From Holothuria scabra (Eukaryota > Echinodermata > Holothuroidea > Aspidochirotida > Holothuriidae), in NCBI GenBank assembly GCA_037179385.1, contig CM074195.1, forward strand, positions 13,739,887 through 13,803,886: a stretch of 64,000 nucleotides of DNA, in the 5' to 3' direction. This document shows positions 1-12,511 of this stretch, piece after piece. Below the pieces are notes generated by a model. The model searched no databases. It worked only from the letters and a program-made list of their open reading frames with translations, and was not told the origin of the DNA. The position numbers and the translations under genes are program-made. Numbering within the stretch: position 1 is the stretch's first letter; each line of letters opens with the position of its first letter.

Positions 1-1500
1 ATTGGGAAAAGCCCTGTCCCAAATTTTGACTAATAATGCATTTGAAAACCCATTTGAGAACCACAAAAACAGTCAAAATGACTATCATGGTTGCAATATG
101 ACCTGGAAAGCTATCAGTTTTTTATGGCACAATTTGTGGTTTTCACTCCCCCACCCCCCAAGATGGACCCCCAAAACATTGCATGATACCGTGTCTACAA
201 TGGTAGTTTCTTTTTAACAGCTGGGGTCAGAATATAAAAAACCCTCCCTTTACAATTTGTTCATGTCTAGCTTCATAAACTAATACCTACTAAGGTTCAT
301 TGTAAATGTAAAAAGTCATGTTGCTGGCAGCGAGTATATGATTTGTTATATGTCTTCATAGGAACAGAGGTGTCAGAATTGGTGCTCTATGGGAGTATCA
401 AGTAACAAGATAGCTCAGAGACATTATTGAAGCAATGATAGAAAACAAACAGTTGACAGCAAGAATGCTTGAAAATATTGAATTACTTAATAACTGAGGC
501 CAGAGTTGGGTGATCCAGTGACCTAGATATGAACTAGGATGTTCAGTTCTGAAATAATAAATACCTTAAAAAACAGAGGTTATGCAAAATCTGAGAAGTT
601 ACCCACAATTTTAGGCAATAAGTGTTCATTGGAAGCCACCTTAAGTTCGAAGTGTACATCCTCCAGCCTGTAGGTTTCTTCCATTTCTGTCACCTGGCCC
701 TCACTCCTGACTCATATGTATGAACTCACTAGGTTTAAGGAATGCCAATTTTTATGGGTGGGGACCACAGTTTGGTGCTGAATGATCACTGCTGGAGAAT
801 CCAAGAGAAAGTAACAGAAGAAGACCTTTGCCAGTGTTCCTGCACAAGATTAACCCATCTTGTCAGAATTAGTGGGTATGAGCAGGTTATGTATTCTCTG
901 TTTGCTGTCTGGATTCTAACTTATTAAAGGGATGTTCCATTGATAAATTTACTTTTGAAGTAACATATATATATATTGTGCACATGGTGTGCAGGAACAA
1001 CCTTTATTACTTCTGAGCAAGATATTTGGGTTGTATCAATGGGAGTGGATCATTGGTATGTCATAGTAGTAGGGTTGTATATATCTCACCCTGAGTACAC
1101 TTCCTGATCCCTCTTTTATTAATTCAAACAAAAACAATTGAGATTGAATTTATTGCGAGACAAAATGTAGAACATCTCAAAAACACAAACCAAAAGGGTA
1201 ATAGAAGTTCCAAACTTACTGATTTCATGAAGTTTTTAGCCATTTCGGAGGATACCTATTGCATAGGAAAACAGGTAGTACCCCTCTCCTCATACAGCTG
1301 TGGAATTTGGTTCAAATGTATGAGCAGTGGCTGCACCAGAATGTCAAAGTTGCAAAATGGGGCATGCTAAGGGCAAAGGAAAATGTTGGAGGGCAAAAAT
1401 ATTTAGTTGCAGCATGAAACTGAGCCCAGAATTCCCACTCCTGCAGGTGGGGGCTCATTGACCAAAGCCCCAGAAGCTCTGCAGTTTCAACATATCTCTG
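1..1500. other. Intergenic, no recognised gene
   Basis: AT-rich unique-looking sequence. Short open frames have no recognisable domain or splice context. A short AT dinucleotide run lies near 967. Confidence 0.5.
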
Positions 1501-1543
1501 AATGCAAAATTACATCTCAGAAAAGGTATGCTATTTACTTTTT

Positions 1544-2677
1544 GGTTTCGATGATAAGAGAAACCAATGCATTCATGATGGCATGTGTATGTATGTATGT
1601 ATGTGTGCGTGCGTGTGTGTGTGTATGTGTGTGTGTTTGTGACACTTTGCTGGTTAACACGATATCTCAAGATAGGAATGTCTGACATTTTTCAAACTTG
1701 GCACATAGATGTGCCATATTAAGAGGAAGAACCGTATTGTTTTTGGTGGAGGGCAAAGGTCATCTGGGGTCAAAGTCTGAAAACCTTGTTAACACAATAT
1801 CTCAAGCTAGGAAAGTTGGATAGATTTTATTTTTGGTATGTTGATGTGTTATAGTCAGAAGATGATCCCTATTGTTTTAGGCGGAGGTCAAAGGTCATCT
1901 GGGGTCACCGGGGGTCAAAGTCTGAAAATCTCGTTAACACAATATCTCAAGGTTGGAATGTCTGACAGTTTCCAAACTTGTTACATAGATGTTCCATATT
2001 GAGAGGGAGAACCCCATTGTCTTAGGTGGAGGTCAAAGGTCAGTTGGGGTCACCAGGGGTCAAAGTCTGAAAATCTTGTTAACACGATATCTCAAGATAG
2101 GAAACTTGGATAGATTTCATATATGGCATGTGGATGCGTTATGGTCAGGAGTTGGTCCCTATTATTTTAGGTGGAGGTCAAAGATCATCTGGGGTCACCA
2201 AGGGTCAAAGTTAGAAAATCTAGTTAACATGATATCTCAAGATAGGAAACTTGGATAGATTTCATATGTGGTATGTGGATGTGTTATGGTCAGGAGATGG
2301 TCCTTATTGTTTTTGGCAGAGGTCAAAGGTCATCTGGGGTCACCAGGGTCAAAGTCTAAAAAATCTCGTTAACACGCTATTTCAAGATAGGAAACTTAGA
2401 TTTTATATTTGGTATGTGGATGCGTTATGGTCAGGACATGGTCCATATTGTTTTTGAAGGAGGTCAAAGGTCATTTTGGGTCACCGCAGGTCAAAGTCTG
2501 AAAATCTTGTTAACGCGATATATCACGATGTCTGTCTATGTATGGCTTTGTTAGAGGTCAAATGGTCATGTGGAATAACAAAATTATTTTTTGAACATGT
2601 TAGTTTAACATTTGAGTGAGAAGTTAATGATGCATGGTGGCAAATTTGAAACAGTACATATATGTATCATCGAAACC
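1544..2677 (+). repeat. DR1-bearing tandem-repeat element, copy A (TG head, about 7 units)
   Basis: Bounded by the 13-bp inverted motif GGTTTCGATGATA (1544-1556) and its complement (2665-2677). After a TG-rich microsatellite (about 1583-1641), units of about 145 bp repeat, each with a TTAACACGATATCTCAAG core and a GGAGGTCAAAGGTCA core. At least four units have a perfect AGGTCAAAGGTCA. Same family as 46267-48717 and 58446-60137. Short open frames through it are period artefacts. Confidence 0.8.
1583..1641. repeat. TG/TGTA microsatellite at the head of DR1 element A
   Basis: Alternating TGTA and TG repeats. The same position in copies B and C also carries a CA/TG tract, so it is part of the family. 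Confidence 0.85.
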
Positions 2678-2709
2678 TCAATGCATTTTTGCATTCTGGT
2701 TTCAGTTAA

Positions 2710-4295
2710 GCTGACAGCTAACTGACCTTACTTAGGGGGAAAGTGGAGGGGGGGGGGTAAGGACAAAATCCGAGGGGTAAGATGCCCTCTGTCTCCCCAC
2801 ACAGTGCTGCCACTGGATTTAGGCACATTTATATCCAGTAAACAAGCTATGTGTAAATTACCTGACATTGTTTTATTCTTTGTGTATCACCTTGAAAAGA
2901 ATGTATAGAGTATTCAGAATTGTATAGCTAGCTACTCTTTGGAATATTTTTATGATTCATGCATTTTTTTCTTTCAGTCCCCAAAATGGTTTAAGTTGAA
3001 ATATATAATAATTTATAATAAAAACTAGATCAGAATCATTCATTTTTACATTGATGTTGTGAAGCATTTGATGGAATATTTGGAAGACGCCATTTTTATG
3101 CAAAGTTATTTTCCCTACTGACAGCAGCTGTAGAAAAATTTGGGGTGTATTAAATGAAAATAATTAACTGTCGCTTGCTTACAGGTGACCTCCGCCGGTC
3201 TTCAAATCAAAATGCCCAATTACAGGAACAAATAGCCTGCTAAGTCGGACATTCGATCTGAAAGAAAATCATTGAGTGTTTTGAAACCATGGAGGTTTGA
3301 CTTCAGAAACGTCTGTCGTGCATGTCATAGAAAGAATGGGTGAACTTGAAACGTAAGAAGTGTTTCTTAAATTAGAATACTGTCTTGTTAAGGTCTCTGT
3401 TGTAATTCTAATTTTTGTAAGTGGAAATGGAGTCATCTGGGGTCTATTTAAGGTGAATGGAGGGTTTAACATAATGGAATGTCATGAGGGGATACGAGTA
3501 ACTGACTAAGTCCAGTGTAGCCATGGCTATGGGTGCCCTCTAAGTTATAAGTCGTATGACTTCTTGTTATGTTACCAGCCCCCACCGCGACTACCGAGGT
3601 TTTCTGTCCATATTTGTAGTCGAGAAAATGATGCCACAATCAATCAGAGATGATTTTCAGCAGTGTAATTTCTGCCATAGTTATGTTTGCAGCAATATTG
3701 TGTGACAACATATTTGCAAAGCACTAGGCCAAGGAGTGTCGTCCAACTTAAATTGACCCAAACGGCATCGGTGGAAAGATTTGATATATCTCACAGCTTA
3801 CATTCATTTCACCTTTTCCCCCGTTTACTTCCGCTTTTTTTTCTTTCGCCTCAAGGTCCCATTTACTCAAACTTTTTGCACAATCTCTCCCATCAGCTAG
3901 CAGGGGGCATTTCCCAGTCAATGCCTCTGCCCCACGTTTTCCATTTAATTCGATGTGACACTGTGAAAAGTTAAAGTTCAAAAGTGAAATTCACTTTTTT
4001 ATTCAAAAATTTCTGCTAGGTTTCTCTCTACTTTTGAATATGCTGGTCTCTCCCCTGCTTGGATCTCAAACAAGTTTTAACATCAAACTCAATCGAAGGA
4101 CACACGAATGTATGTGCTTTGTTCTTTGCCGTAAGGTCAATAGAATCGTTGACTTAAATAATTAGCAAACCCTTGCAAACCCCCACATCAGTGTTTATTA
4201 TAGGAGGCTACTTGCAATGATTTGAAAACAATTATGTTTTCACTGACGGCAAAAGCCCGCCTCTTTCTTAACTGCCGGGCAAAACTGTAGTGCAG
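2710..4295. other. Intergenic
   Basis: No gene or strong repeat recognised. A G-rich run near 2750 and mixed low-complexity sequence. Confidence 0.4.
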
Positions 4296-4299
4296 TAAA

Positions 4300-4705
4300 G
4301 CAGCGGTCACACTGCAATGAATTCGGATCGGATTCCGATCCGATTTTTCCCGGAGTTTGTTGAATACTTGTCTTTCTCAGGACCGAAAGAGCCAAACGTT
4401 TGCAGACCTTTGTAAATATATGAATTGGACCCTAGGATTATGAAAATAAAATTTAGGCTTATTGTTCCGTGACATCACATTGATAGACAGATTTTATTAG
4501 ACTACAGTGTCCGATACAAAATATATGTCGGTCTGACGTCACGAAAAATCAGTTGGCATTTATTTTCATGCACATTAGATGCAAATCATATAGTTACACT
4601 ACCTGATAGATTTTTAGCTCTTTCCCTCCAGAGGTTGAGAATATTTTAACAAAAACCCCAAAATTTGGATCGGAATCCGATCCGAATTCGTCGAAGAGCT
4701 GCTTG
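4300..4705. mobile_element. MITE with GAATTCGGATCGGATTCCGA terminal inverted repeats
   Basis: The left end (4319-4345) and right end (4668-4690) are inverted copies around GGATCGGATTCCGATCC, itself near-palindromic. The interior (GAAAGAGCCAAACGTTTG, then ACATTGATAGACAGATTTTA and others) is alignable with 57165-57555, a second, CpG-decayed copy. About 400 bp with no coding capacity. Confidence 0.7.
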
Positions 4706-4772
4706 AGGTGCAAGCTAACGAAGGACCACCAGTGCGACTTCTGATTTTTTTGCCCTTTTGTGGGCGTGGTTG

Positions 4773-6841
4773 CAGTGGCTTAGCTACTGGGGGGGGGGGG
4801 CAGGGGGGCCAAGTTGCCTCCCTGGAAAATAATTTGGGGAAATTTGATGAATTTTCCCATTCTAACAAAAATTTCTCAAAATTTTTGTTAGAATACGAAA
4901 TTGTGAGACATTTCTCATACATAATTCGTATTTTCATGCAACAAATTAACCCAGATTTCGTCAGTGCCGCATGAACCGGCCCTACTCACGTTCCACAGAA
5001 ATGTCCTCGCCGCGTAGCAGATTGAATGTTCTCGTGTATACTACGCGCGGGTGTTATGATCACTGTGCATTTCAGTGCACAGGAACCTGTTATTCGGGAA
5101 TTTTACAACAGTTGATACAGTACAACAAACACCGAAAAGCTGTAAATCCGAACTCACCCCCTTGTACACAGTCTCTGAGTTGTACACTTTGGGAATTCAG
5201 TAAAAGGATGTGAAAACTGACATGTCACTAACGTAGACCCCGAGGTTAGTATATTTTCCTACAAGCTAGTAGCGGGAGGGGTTTGAACTATACCGATTTT
5301 ACTCTGTGCATATAACCATGGATGGGGCTGAAACAATCCATAGCCAACGATAAACTTAACGTTAGTCTAGAAATTAGAATGAACAGGATCCATGGGCATA
5401 CTTAGATTTTGTGTAGCCTAATCCTTGGAGGTTTACAGGCTAGTTCGGGAAAATAGCTTTCTGCTCACTTGGGGTGTAACAATAAACGGGCCCATGAGTA
5501 CCTTGCAGCCTTCTAAACTTAACAGACTGATGTTCTAACAGGATATCCTGTGTGACCGAGCCGCTATTAAGCCTCCTTTCAGTGGCGTACGAAGGGGGGG
5601 GGGGGACATTTAGCCATGCTCCCCCCTCACCGATGGCATTTTGTCTTTGTTCTTAAAAATACGTGGTCAAACTTTAGTAACACAGATTTACTTCAAAAGC
5701 TAGCACATGTGGCACCAGATTGCATATAAGGACACCCAAATTTTCAAAGGGGAAGGATTGCCTCTGCAAGGTCCCTCAGTGATGCCAATTTTTCCAATCC
5801 CTACAAATAGGCAAATTCTGTCAAATTCCAATTTTTACTTAAAAAGGTAGACCCTGTATCCCACTAATGGAATTGATTTAAATAAAGACAATATGTTAAG
5901 ATTCTCTTTATAAGCATGAATAGGCTATTCTTGGCCATCTGAGGGGTCTGATTTTTCGAAATTTTCTCTACGCTCCGCGCCAACTAATGGTAGCGCTTCG
6001 CTCAGTCTTTTGGGCAAAATTACATTTTGGGGGTCTAATTAGCTCTTACTTAACTCTCTGATCACTTTGCAGTTTGCGAACGTAGTGAAGTGAGCATATA
6101 GTTGAAACGACAAAAGAAAATAGCCACTCGTTAGAATCTTCACATAAGTCTGGAAAAATTCTATTTCCGGCCATCTGAGGGGCCTGACTTTTCGAAGCTT
6201 TCTCTACGCTCCGCGCCAACTAATGGTAGCGCTCCGCTTAGATGATCTTTACGATAAAATAACTTTTTCAGGCCAAGAAAAACCACAGATCCTATAGCCT
6301 ACCGATCAATGCTCATTTATTTTGACTCCTAAAAGTGTGCAAATTTAGGCCTAATGACAAGTTTTATTTTGTACGGTAGCATAAATGGCATAAGAATGCA
6401 TGTAAAGACAAAAAAGTTTCAGTTTTATCCTCATGAACCACCACGATTCAACTCTTAACACTGTTCCTGTCAAAGTCGAAAATCTTGCACCATTTTGCAT
6501 CTAGGCTCCTTGAAAACGTCAAAAAAAAATTCGGACACATCTAACCTTAGACCATACTGCACCCCCGACCCCCCTCCAGAGTAATCCTGCGTACGCCATT
6601 GCGTTAGTACATACAAATAAACCTGATATTGCTGACCAAAATAATATACTTTAATTTGGATTACTCTATGTTATACTTTAAAATTAAAATGAAGGTAATA
6701 TTACAAAATGACATGGTACGGTACTGCTGTTATAATTGTAAATTTGCATATTTTATATGAAATACATACACATTGACCGGGAAAAGTTTTGGGGAAATTT
6801 CATACCTTTGCCCCCTCTGGAAAATCCTAGCTACGCCACTG
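4773..6841. mobile_element. Composite of hAT-like termini (CAGTGGC...GCCACTG), boundaries uncertain
   Basis: Starts CAGTGGCTTAGCTACTGG and ends CTAGCTACGCCACTG, like the hAT-type elements at 7435 and 12512, but the flanking 8-mers differ (CGTGGTTG against GGCACTGC). A second terminal pair (5580 CAGTGGCGTACG and 6601 CGTACGCCATTG) lies inside. Hairpin repeats with TAGCGCTCCGCTTAG occur near 5990 and 6225. No transposase frame. Either nested or rearranged copies. Confidence 0.45.
4859..4894. repeat. Perfect inverted repeat, 16-bp arms with 4-base loop
   Basis: Arms ATTCTAACAAAAATTT and its exact complement flank CTCA. Confidence 0.85.
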
Positions 6842-7434
6842 GGCACTGCAGGGCTGGCCAAGTATATGACCTCACGTAAAAACTGCAGAGAAAAAAATAA
6901 AAAGAGGGAAGTTATCTCTCGTTTTTGAACCGTATTTTAACCGTTTATAGAATTTATTTTTTCTTTTGTAGCTTAGGCCTACACTATGAAATTCATTTGG
7001 GTTGGTGTGTTGTTTTAAAGACCACCTAACTAACCCCGAATTAGGCAAAAAATTACAAAAACACCTACTATCATGAGCCGTCCATGAATAAGTACAATAG
7101 GACTCGCAAAGATGATGGTTGCCCTGAGTTTTGCCTTTTATTAAATTGCCGCTGTCAGAGTTAATATGACATTGTGTCAGGATAGAGGATGGTCCTATTC
7201 CAGCTGAAAAATATGTTTCACTCCGGAAGGGTTTAAAAAATCTGCTATCATTACTTTTGACCAAAACGTATTTTCCTTAGAACACTGTCGTGTTTCCTTC
7301 CGAAAAACGAGCAAAAATATTTAACAACTCATGGTCACCTACTAAAAGAAATTCTTTCAGGAGTGTCAGTGCGGTCACGTAAACGTCAAATAATTTTAAA
7401 TGTGGTCTCAGTTGTCACAAAAGTACCCTTTACC

Positions 7435-9029
7435 CAGTGGCGTAGCCAGGATGCGATTTTTTTTTTTTTTTTTTTTGAGGGGGGGGGGGCTAGGTAACAA
7501 GTGGGAGGCCTGGTACCTCCGAGGGTCAGACACGGCAAGACTATCTAAGCGGAGCGCCACCATCAGTTGGCGCGGAGCGTACAAGAAAATTTTGGACTTT
7601 AAAACGCCTCCAGATGGCCGGAAACGGCGCTTCCCATGTGCTTTAAGCTGGATGTATCCAGCCTTGAAATACGAATCTCATGTCTGCGACTTCTCAAATA
7701 ATGAGAATAAAAAATGAATCTATGAAAAATGGTTAATACATACACTTTTTAGGGCCCCCGAAACTGGGCACTTCTGATATGTGGCCTGGGGGGTTAGACT
7801 AAAAGGAACCTGTGTCTCCCTTTCCCTTGGGAAAAATTGTAAATTTCAGAAGGACGTAGATCGCAAATGCGGCAATATTTGAATCTAAGCGGAGCGCCAC
7901 CATCAGTTGGCGCGGAGCGCACAAGAAAATTTTGGGCTTTAAAACCCCTCCAGATGGCCGGAAACGGCGCTTCCCATGTGTTTTAAACTGGATGTACCCA
8001 GCCGCAAATGCGCCAATATTTGAATGGCTTACAGCTTACCTCAGGCAGTACCTTACCCTTTAACAGGAAAACCAAAAGTAGTTGTGCCCCCTCTGAGAAA
8101 CTTTCTTTCTAGACGCAAAATGGTGCTGTTTGGCAAAACTTTGAAATGATTACAGGCTTAAGTTTCAGGATTTCCCCTTTTTGGGAAGCATGAAAAATAT
8201 CAAAATATTTTTAGTTCTTGTAGAGATTTTACAAGAGACATACATACTACCAAAGAAACAATCTGCAAAATGGTGCAGTATTTGTTCATCGGTAAATTAC
8301 ATAGTCAAAATTAAAATACTATACGAGTAAATCTCTCAGAATTATTGAACCGCAAAGCAGAGGTACGGATCATGTGGGAAACATATGACATCCGGACCTT
8401 GTGGACATTTTGCAAATCCCCCGGACGCCAGTGCGAACTTGAAAAAAGAGGACTCGTCGAAAAAAATCGTCCTACAGTTGCACTTGTCATGCTTGTTAAG
8501 GATGGAAGGGAAGAATTATCCGAAGGCATTACCGTACCCTTAACTGCTTACGGCATATTTTGTGTGCGATAAAGTATAGGAATGGTCGTGTAAGAGTGGT
8601 CTCCAGTGTACGATTGCCTTATTTTCAGTAAATCAATCGACAATCCGAAAGCAGAAAGGGTCTAAATCTAACAAAGTCACATTAAAGTTTGTCGTCGAAA
8701 CTTTCGTTTCATCTTCGAAGTGAAATGCAATAAACGACAGTGCAGATCACAAAAGGTATCCAATTTAGTGAAAGTAGGCATTTTGAAGTTACTACTTGAT
8801 TTCATACGTGCGCACAAAATGTGTTTTACACACATTCATCCATGTTCTTTTTTAATTTTTACACATTTTATTTATTTAATGTTTTGAAGGATATACTTCA
8901 AAGTTTATTTCCGTTCAAACATTTTATTTTTTTTCAATTACTTTATCAGACGGCAAAAAATCTGGGGGGCCTGAAGAAAATCTGGGGGGGGGGTAGGCTC
9001 CCCCAGGCCCAACTGTGGCTACGCCACTG
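7435..9029. mobile_element. hAT-like non-autonomous transposon with 8-bp TSD
   Basis: Termini CAGTGGCGTAGCCAGG at 7435 and the complementary GGCTACGCCACTG ending at 9029. Flanking direct repeats CCTTTACC at 7427-7434 and 9030-9037 are identical, the 8-bp TSD expected of hAT elements. Poly-T and poly-G follow the left end. Two internal copies of the GCGGAGCGCCACCATCAG hairpin repeat lie near 7550 and 7890. No transposase is encoded in 1.6 kb. Confidence 0.85.
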
Positions 9030-9448
9030 CCTTTACCATAACCTTCCTTCATTTCAAGTGACATATCTTAGGCCTCATGAAGAAGACAACAGTTATAATA
9101 GTGTAAAACACATCACGGAAAGTTTAGGATAGCAAACTCAACCTCGACTTACCCTGCTGCTTATCAGTGGCGCGGAAAAGAGGATCGAGTTCTTGTGGCG
9201 AAATCACGATCTTCCATGTAACTTTATAGCCTTCAAATAGGCCTACTAAACTGTATGGGAATTTATGTGATGGCTTTTATATACATAAACTTAAGCGACT
9301 AATATATCCTTACAACGCCACTAAAGCCAGCTTCGTTGGCATTCTTTGTATTAATGCTTTTTATCCAATGATTGCTCTATCTATAGGACAGTGTAACCCC
9401 CGTAAAGAAACCTGTACCCTCTATCCATCTTACTCCCTGCCCTCTAAC

Positions 9449-10937
9449 CACGGACTTCCAATACGTGGACAGAGCAAAACACACGACGGAGGTAGATCGT
9501 CGCTACCATATGTACACTCTAAAAACTGAAGTGCTATTTTGATAGCACTTTCTGGGTGCCGAATTTAATTAGCACCAAAAGCGCTGTTTCAGCACTGTTA
9601 TGGTGCTAATTATACAGCACTTTCTGGGTGCTGAATTTGATTAGCACCAAAAGAGCTGTTTCAGCACCTTATAGTGCAAATTATACAGTACTTTCATAGT
9701 GCTGTCATAACAGGAAAGTGGGCGGAGCTAATTTAGATGAAAAAATGTTCAAAAACACTAAATTTCTAGCAGAATTTCTGTATCTTTGGTTTTGACTTTT
9801 TCAGGCATTTGTCAACTAACATAACACAGTGCTAACACGTATTCATAATTATTTGAATTGGTTTATTTCATGCTTTTAACGCTGTAAACAAATATTACAG
9901 TGTATTCCAAATTGGGAGTTTCGCAAATAAAGACTTCTAGGTTATTTAAAAGGTTATTACTCTTAAAGATTAAAAAAAAACAACACTTTAATAGATGTTC
10001 AGACAGCCCTCAACATTTTGCTGGCTCAGAATAGAGTCTTGGGCATGACGTTAAACTGACCCAGGTTGTGGCTTCTGTTCTGTTCAGCCAGTCTAGAGCA
10101 GGACCACTCAGTGTTTGCCCTTTGGAGGGCGTACTTGTCCATTTGGGACGTTAAGCTCCTTGAGGGAGCAGAACTCCTCCGGGAGTAATCGTTTAGTTTT
10201 CGCCCCTTGGCTCTTCGCCAGAGAGTCGTGGGGACTTTTAGAAAAAAGAATTTTGGATAGCTCTTGCAAGTGTTGTTTACTGCAGCACTTCCGAGGTGCT
10301 GTTTCTAATGCACCCAAAGAAGTGCTATGGTAGCACCAACGGTGCAGTCCCTATTAGGGCTCTTATAAGTGCTAAGAACACTTCTTTAGCACCGCCTTTG
10401 GTGCTGTCTGGTAACACTTATGGTGCAGTTAAAAGTAGCTCTTGCAAGTGCTCAAGTCCTGCACCTGACAAGAGTTAAAGAATTTTAGCACTTAAGAGTT
10501 CTGTCGTTTGCACCAATGGTGCAGTCCCTATTAGGGCTCTTGGAAAGTGCAGAAAAACTGCTCTTTAAGTGCTGTTTTTAGCACTTCTTTTTTTACAGTG
10601 TATATGAGAACAGTCGTAGCAAGATGGCTGTCCGTTATGTTTTGTATGTGAAAGTTTTGACTTGCTCAAGTAGTTCAAACCAAGAGATTTTGCAAGAAAC
10701 TTGAAATATTTTCGAAATAATGCAAGGATGGTCAAAATCAGTACACATATTGCAGGAATATGATATTGTTTCCCATTCAAGTTTAACTTTTGTTTAAAAT
10801 ATTAGAGTCGTCGTAAAATCATTCAAATTATAGCTTCACGGCGGCCATCTTAATGTGCCTTTTTGCTCCAGTCGGCCGGCGACAATCTACGCATACGACG
10901 TACCGGTTACATGCTCTGTCTATATAGGAAGTCCGTG
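9449..10937. mobile_element. Outer TIR element interrupted by a nested element
   Basis: Ends CACGGACTTCC at 9449 and GGAAGTCCGTG at 10937. The flank sequences 9449-9512 and 10603-10937 are together alignable, inverted, with the uninterrupted copy at about 23437-23818. This shows that 9513-10602 is an insertion. Confidence 0.65.
9513..10602. mobile_element. Nested TIR element rich in AGCAC/GTGCT motifs, TATG target duplication
   Basis: TACACTCTAAAAACTGAAGT at the left and ACTTCTTTTTTTACAGTGTA at the right are imperfect inverted repeats. TATG flanks both ends (9509-9512 and 10603-10606). The interior holds many inverted AGCAC/GTGCT pairs and a segment (about 9985-10240) shared with 41940-42140. 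No coding capacity. Confidence 0.7.
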
Positions 10938-11567
10938 CCTCACTGAGAAATAAACACACAGATAATTCTGAAGAGTCTGAACACATTATTGAAAATAAAT
11001 TAGAAAGTAGAAGTAATTGATCAAGTGTTTCTTAAGGTACGTTTAGTATTATATTTTGGTCAATTGAAAATTTAAAATGGTTGTACATTACTCTAGTGTC
11101 TATGAAATGTTATTTTAAATCCAATCCTGCTAGTCATGCGTCCGAAGTAATAAATTCAATTCTTGCAAAACCCCGTAGATCCCTGGCCGGCCATAGAGAT
11201 CATCCCTCTTTCCAGTCAAACTGCCACCTTATGTGTTTATCGCTTGACGGTTTTTTTTTTCTATTTTGGAGGAAAACACACAGCCTGGAAATTTATGCTT
11301 TATTTGGTGTAACTTGCAGATAGGAAGTGTTTAAAATTTTGCTTACATCCTAAAGCTCCCTTCAGATTGTTCACTCTTGGTGCCCTACCCGGAAGTTGAC
11401 TTTTATCCTGAGGTCGTTTCTTGTAAATAAGCAAAGAGGGAACACTTTCACGCTGTCGCGCGCTTTTGCATCCGTAGTCAACCCAGGTTTGTACGGATCC
11501 GTAATAAGGCAAGGTACCAAAGGCGACAACACGGCTTGAGAGAGGGAGTATTTTAGGGTTACGTGAG

Positions 11568-11800
11568 GTTAGATGGATTTTTATGGCTGTTTCTAACCAA
11601 TTGGTTTAAGTCGTACCGACTACGGTCTTCACTGGTTTGTTTTTCCTACACCCCCTTGCTTATGCTGAGCACAATGGCACTAGGCTTCATTTTAAACTCT
11701 TCTGTATGACCCGGTCAGGACTCGAACCCTAGACCTCTCGACCGCAAGTCCAGAGGTCCGGATGATCTTAACCACTTGACTGTGCAGTAGGTTTGGAATT
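11568..11800 (-). mobile_element. tRNA-derived SINE, full-length-like
   Basis: On the minus strand it starts with a tRNA-like head (box A-like AGTGGTTAAGATCA and box B GGGTTCGAGTCC) and continues into a body ending near TAACC/TCCATCTAACC. Related bodies lie at 45458, 51340 and 54588. The acceptor arm does not pair, so this is not a tRNA gene. Confidence 0.7.
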
Positions 11801-12107
11801 TCGGCTATAAACTCAAGATTTCTAAGGACGAAAAAAAATATAAAGGAACTTCTTTGTCTGCCTGAGTTTACTTGTGTGGGTAGAGAACGTGACTGTATGT
11901 CATGAAAGCTCTCTAAATTTGTTATTCCTTTGGTATTTGAGCGATTACAAGAACTGCTCTGTCTTGAAATTTTATTCTGAAAAACTTGTAGCATTCTGCA
12001 AGACCTAAGGAAATGTTGTGGCTAAAGCCTTTTTAATGGTTTTTCCTATGAATATGTTTCCTTATCGAACTTTGTGAGGTCGTCTTCAGCTGTTTAGCAA
12101 GCTGGTA

Positions 12108-12352
12108 GAACTTATAGGTCAAGAGCGATCACCCCAAAATTATTTTGAAACAACTGCTAAACTTTGCTATTTTTCTGTCATTTTTCTTCCAAGAACCTTT
12201 CGGGATATTTGAAGGCTTAAACATTTAATTCAGTGAAAAATACATTGTCACATGATTGTCAAGAGCCATTCACAAACTAGTTTAGACTACTATCCTTGTT
12301 CAAATTGGGTTGAATGCATTTGCCCTTTGAATTGGCTAGGATATTACCATTT
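12108..12352. mobile_element. MITE family with TAAAGG...GAGCAGTC ends, divergent copy
   Basis: Same family as 27345-27605 and 28580-28842 (GGTCAAGAGC, TTATTTTGAAACAACTG..., ending TTGCCCTTTGA). About 245 bp and the oldest of the three. Confidence 0.55.
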
Positions 12353-12511
12353 CAGAAAGAAAAACGTAGTCACTTCGTTTATGTGCTGGGGATAAAAAGA
12401 TTGTGGAGTAAATGTTTCGCGATGACATGCTTACCACAAAGATTTGTTTAAATATGTTCAATACCTTATCACTAATATGGTTTACCACAAATCTCATGTA
12501 GACGTGTAGAG

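Noticed and set aside
5580..6601. Nested hAT-like element with TSD
   Set aside because: The termini match as inverted repeats, but the flanking 8-mers (CCTCCTTT and CGTTAGTA) differ, so clean insertion boundaries are not supported.
11692..11800. tRNA gene
   Set aside because: Box A- and B-like sequences are present, but the acceptor stem does not pair and a SINE body follows that recurs elsewhere in the window.
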